Of a DNA stretch of 64,000 nt, positions 43,751-51,693 are shown piece by piece. Below the pieces are notes generated by a model. It worked only from the letters and a program-made list of their open reading frames with translations, was not told where the DNA came from and made no database searches. The number at the start of each line of letters is the position of its first letter. Within the stretch, counting starts at the first letter, position 1. Position numbers and translations under genes: made by a program. The DNA is from JAHBXC01 sp964350875 (lineage in GTDB: Bacteria > Planctomycetota > Phycisphaerae > Phycisphaerales > UBA1924), in contig CAYGLT010000003.1 in NCBI GenBank assembly GCA_964350875.1, positions 6,926-70,925 on the forward strand, read 5' to 3'.

Positions 43751-44999
43751 CCGCGATCATGTGGTCGAGCCACGCGCCGCCCCAGCGGTACACACCAGCG
43801 CAGGATTCGAGGAGCAGCGCGCCGAGCAGGCCCGCGGCGAGGAGCGCCTCGTCGATGGGTCCGCCCGCGGCGAGCACGGCGAGCAACGCGACCTGCGCGA
43901 GGCCGGCGCCCGTGTTCGCGTGCGCCGTGGCGATCTCCACACTCTGCCGCGTCAGCGCCCCCTTGGCGTGTTCGAGCGCGCGGGCTCCGAGGAGTGCGCC
44001 GAACCACTTCGCGTCGGTGCTCGCGATGATGGCGAACAGCAGGAGTCCCCAGAAGATCGGCGCACGCACGAGCGGCATGAGGTCGATCCGCGACGCCGCC
44101 AGCGCAGCGACCGTCGGCGCGATCACGCCCAGCACAACCGCGTGCGATGCGACGCGCGCCCGATGATTGCGCATCGCGGCCTTCGAGATCACCCAGAGCG
44201 CGAGCGCGCCGATGAACGCCCACCCGATGAACCAGCCGCGCTGGTCGGGAAGGAACCACAGGCTGACTGCCGCGGCGACAGTCAGCGCGAAGAGCCCGCT
44301 CACGAACGACTCGTGGATCGCGCGGGATCGTTCGTGGGCCGCGCGATCGAACGGCGGCACGAACCACCCTACGGCGCAGGCCGCGGCGAAGAGCAGCGCG
44401 GCGTGCGTCACGCCCGATTTGGTTAGCAGCAGCACGCCGAGGAGCGCGATGCCTCCCGACACGACGACCGAACCCAATCCGGCGAGCATCGCCGCGCGGC
44501 GACGCGAGAACGGGATCTCGCCCGAATCGCTGCGCACACCCGCGAGCGGGAGCAGCGCGAGCAATCCGGCGCCGAGGGCGGCCAGCGTGACATTCCACGC
44601 GCCGCGGCGGCGGATCATCGCCTCGTCCACCGCGGCGCCGAGCGGCTCGATCTCGGCGATCGCTGAGCGTTCGTATTCCTCGATCGCGACTCCCGTCACG
44701 CCCGACGCTTCCAGAGCCGCGATCGCGCCGCGCGCTTCCGTGACCCGGTCGTCGAACGCCTGTTGCTCAACCGTCGCTCCGACGATCACCGCGCGATGGG
44801 TCTCCGGCGCGATCCGCCCGAAGACGCCCGGGCCAAGGAGCACGCCGACGAACACGCCGGCGAGGATGGCGGCCGACGCCCATCCGCCCGGGAAGTGCGC
44901 GCCGCGCAGGAGCCACGCCGTGAGCGACGCGAGGGCGGATGCGACGATCGTGAATGCGGCGATGGAGAAAATCGCGGAGTTCGAGAGCGTGTCGAGCAT
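43743..44999 (-). CDS. Polytopic membrane protein, antiporter-like, unknown
   Basis: A 418-residue protein with about ten hydrophobic helices and one large soluble loop (about residues 65-135, ETHRAVIVGATVEQQAFDDR) between helices 2 and 3. The pattern of short helices and conserved Gly/Ala resembles CPA-type cation/proton antiporters, but the family cannot be confirmed, so no symbol is given. ATG 44999 follows a TAGACT box by 7 nt. It is divergent from lgt over 44 bp, with each promoter overlapping the other's start region. Confidence 0.55.
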   Translation of the reverse strand: MLDTLSNSAIFSIAAFTIVASALASLTAWLLRGAHFPGGWASAAILAGVFVGVLLGPGVFGRIAPETHRAVIVGATVEQQAFDDRVTEARGAIAALEASGVTGVAIEEYERSAIAEIEPLGAAVDEAMIRRRGAWNVTLAALGAGLLALLPLAGVRSDSGEIPFSRRRAAMLAGLGSVVVSGGIALLGVLLLTKSGVTHAALLFAAACAVGWFVPPFDRAAHERSRAIHESFVSGLFALTVAAAVSLWFLPDQRGWFIGWAFIGALALWVISKAAMRNHRARVASHAVVLGVIAPTVAALAASRIDLMPLVRAPIFWGLLLFAIIASTDAKWFGALLGARALEHAKGALTRQSVEIATAHANTGAGLAQVALLAVLAAGGPIDEALLAAGLLGALLLESCAGVYRWGGAWLDHMIAEK

Positions 45000-45006
45000 C
45001 GCGCCC

Positions 45007-45012
45007 AGTCTA
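45007..45012 (-). promoter_or_regulatory. -10 box of a predicted leaderless promoter
   Basis: On the minus strand TAGACT, seven bases (GGGCGCG), then ATG 44999. The lgt -10 box is 17 bp away on the other strand. Confidence 0.5.
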
Positions 45013-45028
45013 CCGGGCCTTGAGACGG

Positions 45029-45034
45029 TATCCT
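45029..45034 (+). promoter_or_regulatory. -10 box upstream of lgt
   Basis: TATCCT followed by nine bases (GCCGCACGC) and ATG 45044. The leader is at most a few nucleotides, with no Shine-Dalgarno. Confidence 0.45.
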
Positions 45035-45043
45035 GCCGCACGC

Positions 45044-46108
45044 ATGTTCACGCTCGCCGACGCCTGGGTGCATTCGCTCGACCCGATCGTGATCCCGATC
45101 TCGGGGAGTTTCGCGGTGCGCTGGTACGGACTGGCGTACCTCGCGGGATTCGTCGGCGCGTGGCTGATGCTCCGCTGGATGTCCGGTCGCGGCCTGCTCG
45201 CGCTCACGAAGACGCAGGTCACCGATTTCCTGCTCGCGATGATCCTCGGCGTGCTTGTCGGCGGGCGGCTGGGGTATGTGCTGGTCTACGAGCCGAGTCT
45301 GCTGGTCGAGTTCTCGTCGTCGCCCCCCTGGTGGGGGCTGCTCGCGATCAACAAGGGCGGCATGGCGAGCCACGGCGGGATCGCGGGCGTGATCGTTGCG
45401 ACCTTCATCTTCGCGCGGCGCGCCGGGGCGCCTTGGCTTCATGTGCTGGATTCCACCGCGCTCACTGCGCCGATCGGGCTGTGCTTCGGGCGCCTCGCGA
45501 ACTTCGTGAACGGCGAACTGCTCGGGAAGATCGTCGCGGCGCCCGGCGAGCCGGGACCGTGGTGGAGTGTGCGCTACCCCCAGGAATTGCTCACGAAGCA
45601 CGCGCCGGAGTTGACGCCCGCGCAGGAGTCGCGGCTCGTCGACCTGCTCATGCCCTTCCAGATGCCGGGCGAGAACACGCTCGGCCCGGCGGTCGAACGC
45701 ATGATCCAGGCGGTGGGGCGCGGCGGCACGACCGCGAAGGAACTCGTGCGCGAACTGCCCGCGGTGCTGTCGGCGCGGCATCCGTCCCAGTTGTATCAGG
45801 CGCTGGGCGAGGGCGTGATCCTGTTCGTCGCGCTGTGGATCGTGTGGGCGCGCCCCCGCAAGCCGGGCGTGATCGGGTGTTGGTTCCTGATCGTGTACGG
45901 CGTGGGTCGGATCATCACGGAGTTCTGGCGCCTGCCTGATGACCAGTTCGCGACGCCGCGGATCGCAGGGCTCTCGCGCGGGCAGTGGCTGAGCGTGGCG
46001 ATGGTGATCGCGGGCGTGGCCGTGCTGCCGATCGTGTCGCGCCGGAATGTCGAGAAACTCGGCGGGTGGCTGGGATCGAAGAAGGCAATGAAAAACGCGA
46101 CGGCGTGA
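45044..46108 (+). CDS. lgt: Prolipoprotein diacylglyceryl transferase
   Basis: Transfers diacylglycerol from phosphatidylglycerol to the lipobox cysteine of prolipoproteins; inner membrane. The 354-residue protein has the Lgt motifs GGRLGYVLVY, KGGMASHGGIAG (the H-x-x-x core), FGRLANFVNGELLGK and RHPSQLYQALGEG, and multiple transmembrane helices. An insertion of about 60 residues (PGEPGPWWSVRYPQ to RELPAVLSA) precedes the RHPSQLY motif, a variation seen in some groups. Lipoproteins at 7402 and 58292 are likely substrates. Predicted near-leaderless. The stop lies inside a terminator hairpin shared with trxA. Confidence 0.93.
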   Translation: MFTLADAWVHSLDPIVIPISGSFAVRWYGLAYLAGFVGAWLMLRWMSGRGLLALTKTQVTDFLLAMILGVLVGGRLGYVLVYEPSLLVEFSSSPPWWGLLAINKGGMASHGGIAGVIVATFIFARRAGAPWLHVLDSTALTAPIGLCFGRLANFVNGELLGKIVAAPGEPGPWWSVRYPQELLTKHAPELTPAQESRLVDLLMPFQMPGENTLGPAVERMIQAVGRGGTTAKELVRELPAVLSARHPSQLYQALGEGVILFVALWIVWARPRKPGVIGCWFLIVYGVGRIITEFWRLPDDQFATPRIAGLSRGQWLSVAMVIAGVAVLPIVSRRNVEKLGGWLGSKKAMKNATA

Positions 46109-46119
46109 GCCATCGCGTT
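46091..46119 (-). terminator. Terminator of trxA
   Basis: On the minus strand AACGCGATGGC pairs with GCCGTCGCGTT with one mismatch and a TCAC loop, followed by TTTTTCA. The palindrome overlaps the lgt stop codon on the other strand and may be bidirectional. Confidence 0.65.
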
Positions 46120-46147
46120 CTGGGTGGTGTTCGATGTCGGGAAGCGA

Positions 46148-46480
46148 TCAGGCGCTGGCGCTGTCGAGCGCGGCCTTGAAGTCTTCCTTGCGGGTCAGGC
46201 CCACGAACTTCTTGTGAACCTCGCCATCCTTGAACAGGATGATGGTGGGGATCGCGCTGATCCCGAACTTGACGCTCACATCGCGGTTCGAGTCGGTGTC
46301 GACCTTGCCGACCTTGACCTTCCCGTTGTACTCGCTCGCGAGTTCGTCGATCGTGGGGGCGAGCATACGGCACGGCATGCACCACTCGGCCCAGAAGTCC
46401 ACGAGGACGGGCGTATCCGACTGAAGGACTTCGGCGTCGAAGTTGGAGTCGGTGAATTCTTTGACATTCTCGCTGGCCAT
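46148..46480 (-). CDS. trxA: Thioredoxin
   Basis: A 110-residue cytoplasmic thioredoxin. The active site is FWAEWCMPCRML (Cys34, Cys37; Met-Pro in the place of Gly-Pro), with the buried Asp in VLVDFWAE and the cis-Pro loop ISAIPTIILF. Length is normal. AGGAGAC lies upstream of ATG 46480. It sits between lgt (convergent) and folP (upstream) as the last gene of the minus-strand run from the exopolysaccharide locus, but its own ribosome binding site and 110-bp gap suggest separate expression. Confidence 0.93.
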   Translation of the reverse strand: MASENVKEFTDSNFDAEVLQSDTPVLVDFWAEWCMPCRMLAPTIDELASEYNGKVKVGKVDTDSNRDVSVKFGISAIPTIILFKDGEVHKKFVGLTRKEDFKAALDSASA

Positions 46481-46590
46481 GACGGCGGTCTCCTGATTCG
46501 TTCGCCCGGGGATCGGACCCCACGGGGCCCAGCCCTTGCGTGGCGGGGAACGAAGTCTATGTTCGGCGGCCAGTCCCGACTACCGGACCG

Positions 46591-47496
46591 TCACGGGTCC
46601 GGAGGGCCTTCTCGGGCCGCCCTGAGTGCTTTCACCATATCCAACGCGCGGCGGTGGGCCTTTATGTCATGCACACGAAACAGGGCCGCGCCCGATTCAC
46701 GCATCGTGAGAGCCACAGCGATCGAACCCTCGACCCTCTCAGAGGGGGTCTCGACGCCCGTCACCGCTCCGATGAAACTCTTGCGGCTCGCGGCGCACAG
46801 AACGGGGAAGCCCGTTGCGACGAGCCTGGGCGTTGCGGTGATCAGCGCCAGGTTCTGCTCGACGGTCTTCCCGAACCCGAGCCCGGGATCGATGATGAGC
46901 GACCTTTCATCTACGCCAGCGTCGCGTGCGGCCTGCGCACGCGCGGTCAGGAACGCGAGGATCTCGGCCACGACCCCCCCACCGTCGGTGTAGTCGGGCG
47001 CCGCGCTGCCGTAGCGGTCCGAGTACGCGTCGGCGTCGGATCGGCGCAGCCGGTGCATAAGCACGAACCCTGCGGAACGCTCAGCGACGAGCGCGAGCAT
47101 TGCGGTGTCGTCGTTGCCCGCCGACTGGTCGTTCACCGCGTCGGCGCCGGCGTCGAGCGCTGCGCGGGCGACGGCGGCACGTGTCGTGTCGACGCTGATC
47201 GGCGCGGCGCATCCTGCGGCGCGGAGTGCTTCGATGACCGGAACCACCCGACGGATCTGCTCGTCGTCGGGGACGGATGATGCGCCGGGGCGGGTGGATT
47301 CGCCCCCGATGTCGAGCATGTCGGCGCCATCGTCGAGCATGCGCAGGGCTTCGTCGGCCGCGTGGTGCGCGTCGCGGTAGCGGCCGCCGTCGGAGAACGA
47401 GTCGGGCGTGGCGTTGACGATCGCGAGGATGCGCGCGCGGTCGAGGGTGAGGGACCGCCCGTTGGCGAGTCGCCATTCGCGTGGCGCGTCAGGCAT
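46591..47496 (-). CDS. folP: Dihydropteroate synthase
   Basis: Condenses p-aminobenzoate with dihydropterin pyrophosphate in folate synthesis. The 301-residue protein has ILAIVNATPDSFSDGGRY near the start, DIGGESTRPGAS, ISVDTTRAAVARAAL, VNDQSAG, IIDPGLGFGKTVEQNL, a SRKSFIG-type motif (AASRKSFIGAVTG) and a C-terminal FRVHDIKAHRRALDMV. ATG 47496 overlaps the upstream gene's stop by 8 bp (ATGCCTGA), showing coupling. The longer frame upstream is in that gene and is rejected. Confidence 0.93.
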   Translation of the reverse strand: MPDAPREWRLANGRSLTLDRARILAIVNATPDSFSDGGRYRDAHHAADEALRMLDDGADMLDIGGESTRPGASSVPDDEQIRRVVPVIEALRAAGCAAPISVDTTRAAVARAALDAGADAVNDQSAGNDDTAMLALVAERSAGFVLMHRLRRSDADAYSDRYGSAAPDYTDGGGVVAEILAFLTARAQAARDAGVDERSLIIDPGLGFGKTVEQNLALITATPRLVATGFPVLCAASRKSFIGAVTGVETPSERVEGSIAVALTMRESGAALFRVHDIKAHRRALDMVKALRAAREGPPDP

Positions 47497-47866
47497 GCGA
47501 CGGGCCGCGTGCGGCGCGATCGGCGCGGACCTCATCGAGCCGCAGGACCGCGTCGCGGATGTGAGGGATGGTGATGGTGCCGCCCACCACGAGCGCGACA
47601 TTGAGCGCGTCGATGATCTCGTCGTCGGACCACCCCTGCTCGACGGCGGTCTCGATGTGGTAGGTGATGCACGAATCGCATCGCAGGACCGCGGAGGCGA
47701 CGAGCCCGAGGAGTTCCTTCGTCTTGGAGTCGAGGGCGCCGTCGCGGTAAGCGGCGGAATCGAGGGCGATGTACCGCTTCACGCCGAGGTGATCGACGGA
47801 GAGCAGACGCTCCATGCCCTTGGTTCGGTTGGCGCGGAATTCGGCGAGAGGTTCGCGGCTGGCCAT
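47489..47866 (-). CDS. Carboxymuconolactone decarboxylase-family protein
   Basis: A 125-residue CMD-family protein. The signature is VASAVLRCDSCITYHIETAVEQG (about residues 55-78) with a CxxC pair and His, plus the ALNVALVVGGTITIPHIRDAV C-terminal helix. It probably acts as a small antioxidant-type disulfide protein; the true substrate is unknown. It overlaps folP by 8 bp and lies downstream of the WecA-like gene. It is a second such protein in the window and is not closely similar to the one at 30040. Confidence 0.75.
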   Translation of the reverse strand: MASREPLAEFRANRTKGMERLLSVDHLGVKRYIALDSAAYRDGALDSKTKELLGLVASAVLRCDSCITYHIETAVEQGWSDDEIIDALNVALVVGGTITIPHIRDAVLRLDEVRADRAARGPSHA

Positions 47867-47897
47867 GCCTGAGCGTATGGCGGTCGGAAGCCGGGGG

Positions 47898-49316
47898 TCA
47901 GACGCCCGTGGGGGTCGCGCCGGATTTGGAGGTTTCGGCGGCGTTCGCGGCCTTGCCCGAAACGGGGGCGCGGCGGGAGGGCGCGACGGGCCGGCGCGGG
48001 GCGGGCGCCACCGCTTCCTGCTCGATGCGCTGGCGCTGGGCGATCTTGATGGCCGTCACGATGATGAACGACGCGAAGACCAGCGCGATGACATAGACAT
48101 CGCGGCTGCGGCCCATGCTGACGGCCACACCGAGGATGGCGAAGGCCGAGCCGATCCCGTAGAGGATCAGCACGGCGCCCTTCACGCCCACGGCGCGCTT
48201 GAGTTGATGATGCAAGTGCTGGTCGTCGGCCGCGGAGAGCGGGCGGTTGGCCATCTTGCGGCGGATGATCGCGAGCGTCGTGTCGATGATCGGCACGGCG
48301 TAGATGATCAGCCCGGCGACCACGAGCGGCGTGCGGCCGGTGTCTCCGAGCGTCAGGATCGCGACGATCGAGGCGAACCCGAGCAGCATCGAACCGCAAT
48401 CCCCGAGGAATATCACCGCGGGGTTGAAGTTGTGCGGCAGGAATCCGAGGCAGGCGCCGAGCGTCGCAAGGACGAGCACGAGGCGCGCGGAATCGAGCGG
48501 CCCGTCGCGGTCTTCGGCGAGGACCAGCGCGATGCAGAGCAGCCCGGCCATCGCGATGGAGGTGATGCCCGTCAGCAGCCCGTCGAGCCCGTCGAGGAGG
48601 TTGCTGGAGTTGCACGCCCCGATGACGAAGACGGCGATGATGGCGGTTCCGGCCCAGTAGACGAGGTCGAACTGCTGGTGGTGCTCGAGGAGCGGCACCC
48701 AGGTCGGGAGCGTGAAGTCCCAGGTGAGAGTGCGGTTGTCGAGGAGCGCGCCGAGCGGGGCGAGCAGGCCGCCCGCGACCTTCACGCCGACATCGTCCAT
48801 CGCGAGCATGGCCGCCGCGAGGAGTTGGCCGCCGATCTTGAGTCGCGGGTCGATGGCGGCGACATCGTCGACGAGGCCGATGATCGCGATGATGGTCATC
48901 CCCGCGAGGATCGAGAGCGGGACGGGCATCGGGTCTTCGACATGGAACGGGAGAATCGCGGAGAGCGCGTCCGGGAACACGACCGCGAGGTAACTGAACG
49001 CGACGGCGGCGAGGATCCCGAGGTAGACCGCGACGCCGCCCATGTAGGCGACGGGGACGCGGTGGATCTTGCGCGGGTCGGAGGGTCGGTCGATCACGCC
49101 GTTGGCGACGGCGATGCGTCGCATGATCGGCGTGGCGATGAGCGTGACGAGAAAGGCGACGACGAAGACGCTGACGTAGTTGTGGAAGATGTCGAGTTTG
49201 GTGAGCACCCCGATCGGCCCGCCGAACGGAGCGGCGGCGTCGGCGTCCGTGGCGCGGAGGATCGCTTCCGAAGACTCCCCCGGTGAAGTCAGGAGTTGTT
49301 CGGACCAGGGTTGCAC
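47898..49316 (-). CDS. UDP-GlcNAc/sugar-1-phosphate:undecaprenyl-phosphate transferase, WecA/TagO-like
   Basis: Starts polysaccharide assembly by moving a sugar 1-phosphate onto undecaprenyl phosphate. The 472-residue polytopic protein has the family's motifs: KIHRVPVAYMGGVAVY, IIGLVDDVAAIDPRLKIGGQ, CNSSNLLDGLDGLLTGIT and FLGDCGSMLLGF, plus the His-rich QHLHHQLKR loop. The C-terminal tail (about 60 residues) is basic, Ala/Pro-rich and probably disordered. GTG 49316 is preferred over TTG 49331 because GGAG is 9 nt upstream. It follows the Wzc-like gene by 33 bp and belongs to the exopolysaccharide locus. Confidence 0.85.
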   Translation of the reverse strand: MQPWSEQLLTSPGESSEAILRATDADAAAPFGGPIGVLTKLDIFHNYVSVFVVAFLVTLIATPIMRRIAVANGVIDRPSDPRKIHRVPVAYMGGVAVYLGILAAVAFSYLAVVFPDALSAILPFHVEDPMPVPLSILAGMTIIAIIGLVDDVAAIDPRLKIGGQLLAAAMLAMDDVGVKVAGGLLAPLGALLDNRTLTWDFTLPTWVPLLEHHQQFDLVYWAGTAIIAVFVIGACNSSNLLDGLDGLLTGITSIAMAGLLCIALVLAEDRDGPLDSARLVLVLATLGACLGFLPHNFNPAVIFLGDCGSMLLGFASIVAILTLGDTGRTPLVVAGLIIYAVPIIDTTLAIIRRKMANRPLSAADDQHLHHQLKRAVGVKGAVLILYGIGSAFAILGVAVSMGRSRDVYVIALVFASFIIVTAIKIAQRQRIEQEAVAPAPRRPVAPSRRAPVSGKAANAAETSKSGATPTGV

Positions 49317-49349
49317 GAGGGGACGCTCCAAAGTGCGCGCTGTCGGGGA

Positions 49350-51587
49350 TCAGTCGGCCGAGTGAGTGGCGTTGTAGCGGTGCGCAAGGCGGAAATTGCG
49401 GCGGTAGTAGCCGCCGGCCGCGGCCTTGACGCCGTTGACGATGATGCCCAGATGCTGGGCGCGGGTCTCGGTGAGTTGGGAGACAACGCGGCCGATGAGC
49501 CCGCGGGTTTCCTGGTAGGCCTTGACGACGAGGATGGAGGCATCGCACTTGGACGCGAGGGTGACGGCGTCGCTGGCGACGACCATCGGGGGGGCGTCGA
49601 TCAGGACGATGTCGTACTTCGTGCGCGCGTCGGCGATGAGGTCGGCCATGCGCTGAGAGTTGAGTCGCTCGTAGACGCGGCTGGACTTCGCGCCGGCCGC
49701 GAGGAGTTCGACGGGGAACTCGCCGTCCATGCGCTGGGTGGCGGTCTCGAGCGTCGCGCTCCCGGCGAGGCAATCCGAGAGGCCGGGCGCGTCGGCGAGG
49801 CCGAGGCACTCGTGCATGCGGGGCTTGCGGAGGTTGGCGTCGATGACGAGGGTGCGGTCGCCCATGGCGCCGTAACTCTGCGCGAGGGCGGCGATGACGC
49901 TGGTTGCGCCGGCGCCGGGCATGCCGGCAGAGACGAGGATCGCGTATCCGCCGGGGTGGCCGCCGCGCGCCTTGGCAATGGCGGTGCGGATCTGGCGGAT
50001 CTGCTCGGCGATGACGCCGTCGGGCCGGTCGCGGACCGCGACATCGACCGACGCGGGCTTGGACGGGTCCTGGCTCACATCGGGCACGACGCCGAGAAGG
50101 CGAGCGCGGGGGATCATCTGGACATCCGCGGGCATGCGGACGCGCTGCTCCATCAGTTCACGAAGGAAGATGACGCCCGCGACGAGCGCGACGGTCAGGA
50201 AGGTCACGACGGGGACGACGATGATGATCTTGGGGAACGAGGGCTCGGAAGGAGGCGTTGCGCTCTGCACATTCTCGATGCGCGACGCGGTGCTCGTGCG
50301 GGTGCGGAGCGCCTCGGTGTTGTCGAGTTGGGCCTGGTAGTCGACGATCGCGCGGGAGAGGAGGTCCACCTCGCTGGCGAGTTGGTCGTACTCGGACTGG
50401 GCTCGCGTGATCTCCTGCATGCGGATCAGGGCGGCGTCGCGGCTGGCGATCGCCTCGCGGAGCATCGCGTCGAGCGACCCGATCTGGGACCGGAGGGATT
50501 CGATGAAGGTGACGAAGGTCTCCTCGAGGAGGCGCTGCTCGTCGGCGGCGCGCTGGTCCTGCGTGCCCTTGATGGTCTGCTCGGTCTGCTTGATGGTCAG
50601 GTGGTTGGGGCCGAAGCGTTCGCGGAAGGTGCGCAGGTTGGCGCGCATCTGCGCGATCTGGTAGTCGTAGTTCGCGATGGTCGGGTGCTGGTTGACCTGC
50701 ATGCGCACCTCTTCGGGGTACTGGATCCCCTCGGGAGCGGCGCGCATCTGCTGGTACTGCGCGAGGCGGTCCTGCGCGGACTCGAGTTCGTTGCGATAGG
50801 CCGCGATCTGCGGCGCGAGCGACGCGACGGTCATGTTGGCGTCGGTGAAGCGCTGCTCGAGCGACTCAAGGCGGGAATCGCCCAGGAGACGCTGCATGAG
50901 TTGCTGTTTGTTGCGCAGTTCGAGCTGCGCGGAGCGGAGCCGCTGAGTGATGGAGACCATCGCTTCCTCGAACCGCGCGTTGGTGCGCTGGTTCAGGCGG
51001 CTCATGTAGATGTTCGCGGCGGTGTTGGCGATGGTGGCGGAGTCGTTCTTGACGCCCGCCTTGAAGCGCAACTGGATGTAGGCGGTGTCGGGGATGACGC
51101 CCGCGCTGAGCCGCGACTCGATGGCGGCGGCGGCGGCGACGGCGTCGTACTGGCCGTTCTCGGTGAACGCCTTGGCGAAGTCGGTCTGGTTCTTGACGGT
51201 CGGGTGGTTGGCGAGCGCGGTTCGCAGGCCTTCGCCCAGGATGTCGGCGACCTGGGTCTGCATGAACAGGCCGAGTTCCTGCACGCCGCTCGACCCGCTG
51301 CTCCCGGTCATGCCGGAGGCGACGAGCGAGGAGTCCTCGAGCGCGGGCTTCGCCTGGAACAGCACATACGCCGTGAACTGCTTGGCGAACATGTTGAGCG
51401 GGATGAAGGCGACGACGCCGAGCACGACGCCCACGATCACGGAAGCGACGAGCGCGATCTTGTGCCGCTTGAGAAGGCGGATGGGATCGATGGCGATCCC
51501 GGGCCCCGCGGGCGCGACATTCGGAGGCGCCGAGGCGGGCCTCGTTGTGGCGTGGGATGGGGGCGCCTGCGTTGCGCTGCTGGACAT
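49350..51587 (-). CDS. Wzc-like polysaccharide co-polymerase with degenerate kinase domain
   Basis: A 745-residue protein combining a Wzz-type chain-length region (two transmembrane helices near 48-70 and 455-480 and a long coiled coil between) with a BY-kinase domain. The kinase part looks damaged. Walker A reads SAGMPGAGATSVIAALA, with Ala where the phosphate-binding Lys should be. Walker A' reads VIDANLRKPR, with Asn for the second Asp. Walker B (IVLIDAPPM) is intact. The C-terminal Tyr cluster is small (GGYYRRNF, HRYN). It probably controls chain length without tyrosine autophosphorylation. CAGGAGC lies upstream of ATG 51587. Confidence 0.8.
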   Translation of the reverse strand: MSSSATQAPPSHATTRPASAPPNVAPAGPGIAIDPIRLLKRHKIALVASVIVGVVLGVVAFIPLNMFAKQFTAYVLFQAKPALEDSSLVASGMTGSSGSSGVQELGLFMQTQVADILGEGLRTALANHPTVKNQTDFAKAFTENGQYDAVAAAAAIESRLSAGVIPDTAYIQLRFKAGVKNDSATIANTAANIYMSRLNQRTNARFEEAMVSITQRLRSAQLELRNKQQLMQRLLGDSRLESLEQRFTDANMTVASLAPQIAAYRNELESAQDRLAQYQQMRAAPEGIQYPEEVRMQVNQHPTIANYDYQIAQMRANLRTFRERFGPNHLTIKQTEQTIKGTQDQRAADEQRLLEETFVTFIESLRSQIGSLDAMLREAIASRDAALIRMQEITRAQSEYDQLASEVDLLSRAIVDYQAQLDNTEALRTRTSTASRIENVQSATPPSEPSFPKIIIVVPVVTFLTVALVAGVIFLRELMEQRVRMPADVQMIPRARLLGVVPDVSQDPSKPASVDVAVRDRPDGVIAEQIRQIRTAIAKARGGHPGGYAILVSAGMPGAGATSVIAALAQSYGAMGDRTLVIDANLRKPRMHECLGLADAPGLSDCLAGSATLETATQRMDGEFPVELLAAGAKSSRVYERLNSQRMADLIADARTKYDIVLIDAPPMVVASDAVTLASKCDASILVVKAYQETRGLIGRVVSQLTETRAQHLGIIVNGVKAAAGGYYRRNFRLAHRYNATHSAD

Positions 51588-51693
51588 CGGACTGCTCCTG
51601 AGTCGCTCGATCGTGCGGGTTCCGGCGAGGTGGGCCGGTTCCGCGGTTGGTTCGTGCTGAAGGGTCGTGGTGTTCGGTTCGGTTTCGGGCGGG

